DNA of 64,000 nucleotides from Endomychus coccineus. Its lineage: Eukaryota > Arthropoda > Insecta > Coleoptera > Endomychidae. Both the position numbers and the translations under genes were made by a program. The stretch spans positions 199,540,315-199,604,314 of the forward strand of contig OY294068.1 of NCBI GenBank assembly GCA_958510875.1, given 5' to 3'. Below the pieces are notes generated by a model, which saw only the letters and a list, made by a program, of their open reading frames with translations, ran no database searches and was not told the DNA's origin. This document shows positions 63,065 to 64,000 of the stretch, in pieces; positions within the stretch are counted from its first letter, which is position 1; the number at the start of each line of letters is the position of its first letter.

Positions 63065-64000
63065 TTCATAACTATAAACTAAACTTTGATTTAAAAAATT
63101 ACATCATTATACGTTATTACATAAATGTCGTGTAAATAAGATATTATTTATTACACAATTAAACTTACTCGTTAAAATATTTAAAAAAAGGGGACGCTTT
63201 TATTCTGGTTTTTAATAAATTGATATATTTTTTGTGAGTGTTTACCTAAATATATAAGACATGCGAAATTTGGTATTATTATTAAAGTTGGGCGATTCTG
63301 TGCTCTTCAGTCCCTTCCTTAAATTCGCCCTTTTCTCATCACTTCATTGCAGCTTCTCCAATATTTGAGTAATTTTTTATGAATCAATTTATTAAGGTCC
63401 CTACTTTTTTGTTTGAGAGCGCTAGTTTTCATAAAGGGTCGCTGAACGATTCACAAGCGCTCTTCATTAATTTCCGAGACTGTCATCGTCAGTCCCTCGG
63501 AATAGCTTAGGACAATTTGAATCACCTCGAGTGCGATAAAGAGGTGTCTTAATTCAGCGTTTATGATTGAGTTGAAATTAAAACCGGTGACGTTCCATTA
63601 ACAAGTTGGTAAAGTCAACAATCACATTCGCACAGGAAGATCTCGCGGGGAGCGTAAGCGACAATGTTTTTTGCCGGCAATCAATAATAAAGCTGTTACT
63701 TTTTCTCCGTCTGGAACGTGCTCGAATTGCATCTAATTATTCGTATTTATTCCGGGCACAATTCCGCTGTACCGAGACTTTATATTTTACGGAATAAATT
63801 ATAATTATAAGAGCACGTCTAACTCTTTAATTCTTTTGGATTGGAGTCTCGTTCACGTTGAGCACGATCCCACGATCTGTAACGAACGATTTGTTTCATT
63901 TTAATTGGGAAGCCCAGAGCACGTTGAAATTAGATATTTTGCGAGTCGTTTTTTTTTGGAATCCTGTTAAAATTTATAACGCTGCATCGGATGTAGCAAC
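63065..64000. other. No recognisable gene
   Basis: AT-rich to the window end; one 63-codon frame (63606-63797) without a recognised family. Confidence 0.35.

Overview
This is AT-rich, intron-bearing eukaryotic DNA, most likely from an insect and probably a beetle. The insect call rests on two antimicrobial-peptide genes with an attacin C-terminal domain, and on the repeat content: Penelope-like elements, Tc1/mariner, hAT, Helentron, jockey/R1-like LINEs, a gypsy fragment and a tRNA-derived SINE. The species cannot be named from the sequence.

Host genes. Two paralogous attacin-family genes lie on the minus strand, at 5271-9175 and 16231-18533. Both have three exons in the same phases. Exon 1 is exactly 68 nt in each and encodes a signal peptide; exon 3 is exactly 197 nt in each. 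Both have a TATA box and a GGGGAATWAC NF-kB-like site upstream. Gene 2 is 33 codons longer in exon 2, through a duplicated lysine/glutamate-rich unit. The large first introns of both genes are filled with transposon debris. No other host gene is secure. Weak candidates are an acidic tail at 13.4-13.6 kb, open frames at 35.1 and 40.0 kb, and an exon-like segment at 44.8 kb.

Mobile elements. The centrepiece is one nearly intact Penelope-like element (PLE-A, 25979-29011). It has an 884-codon frame carrying reverse transcriptase plus GIY-YIG endonuclease, pseudo-LTRs that contain a hammerhead-ribozyme core, and a 12-bp target duplication. It sits inside a jockey-like LINE whose two halves rejoin when PLE-A is removed. 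Related copies are at 2.1-3.1, 7.8-8.3 and 13.7-15.1 kb. The 13.7 kb copy is a head-to-head inverted dimer with its own 13-bp target duplication. Three more diverged PLE groups, called B, C and D here, recur as fragments through the window.

Other elements: a 2.3 kb Tc1/mariner-type element with about 0.6 kb terminal inverted repeats (32202-34505) and a solo copy of its repeat at 20131-20606; a decayed relative at 9.8-10.9 kb; two deleted mariners (24.5 and 58.2 kb); a hAT fragment (40.4 kb); three copies of a foldback element with internal ~150-bp tandem units (12.5, 15.2, 21.8 kb); several MITEs; and the 3' part of a Helentron whose helicase ends in a fused endonuclease (50.7-52.4 kb). A tRNA-derived SINE at 53.2 kb is bounded by comparison with an unoccupied paralogous site 1 kb away. 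There are also LTR-like sequences at 54.4-55.7 kb and many LINE 3'-end fragments.

Overall the window is a nested transposon graveyard around an inducible immune gene pair. I found no bacterial operon, CRISPR array, rRNA or functional tRNA gene. Boundaries of decayed repeats are approximate because they come from reading copies against each other by eye.
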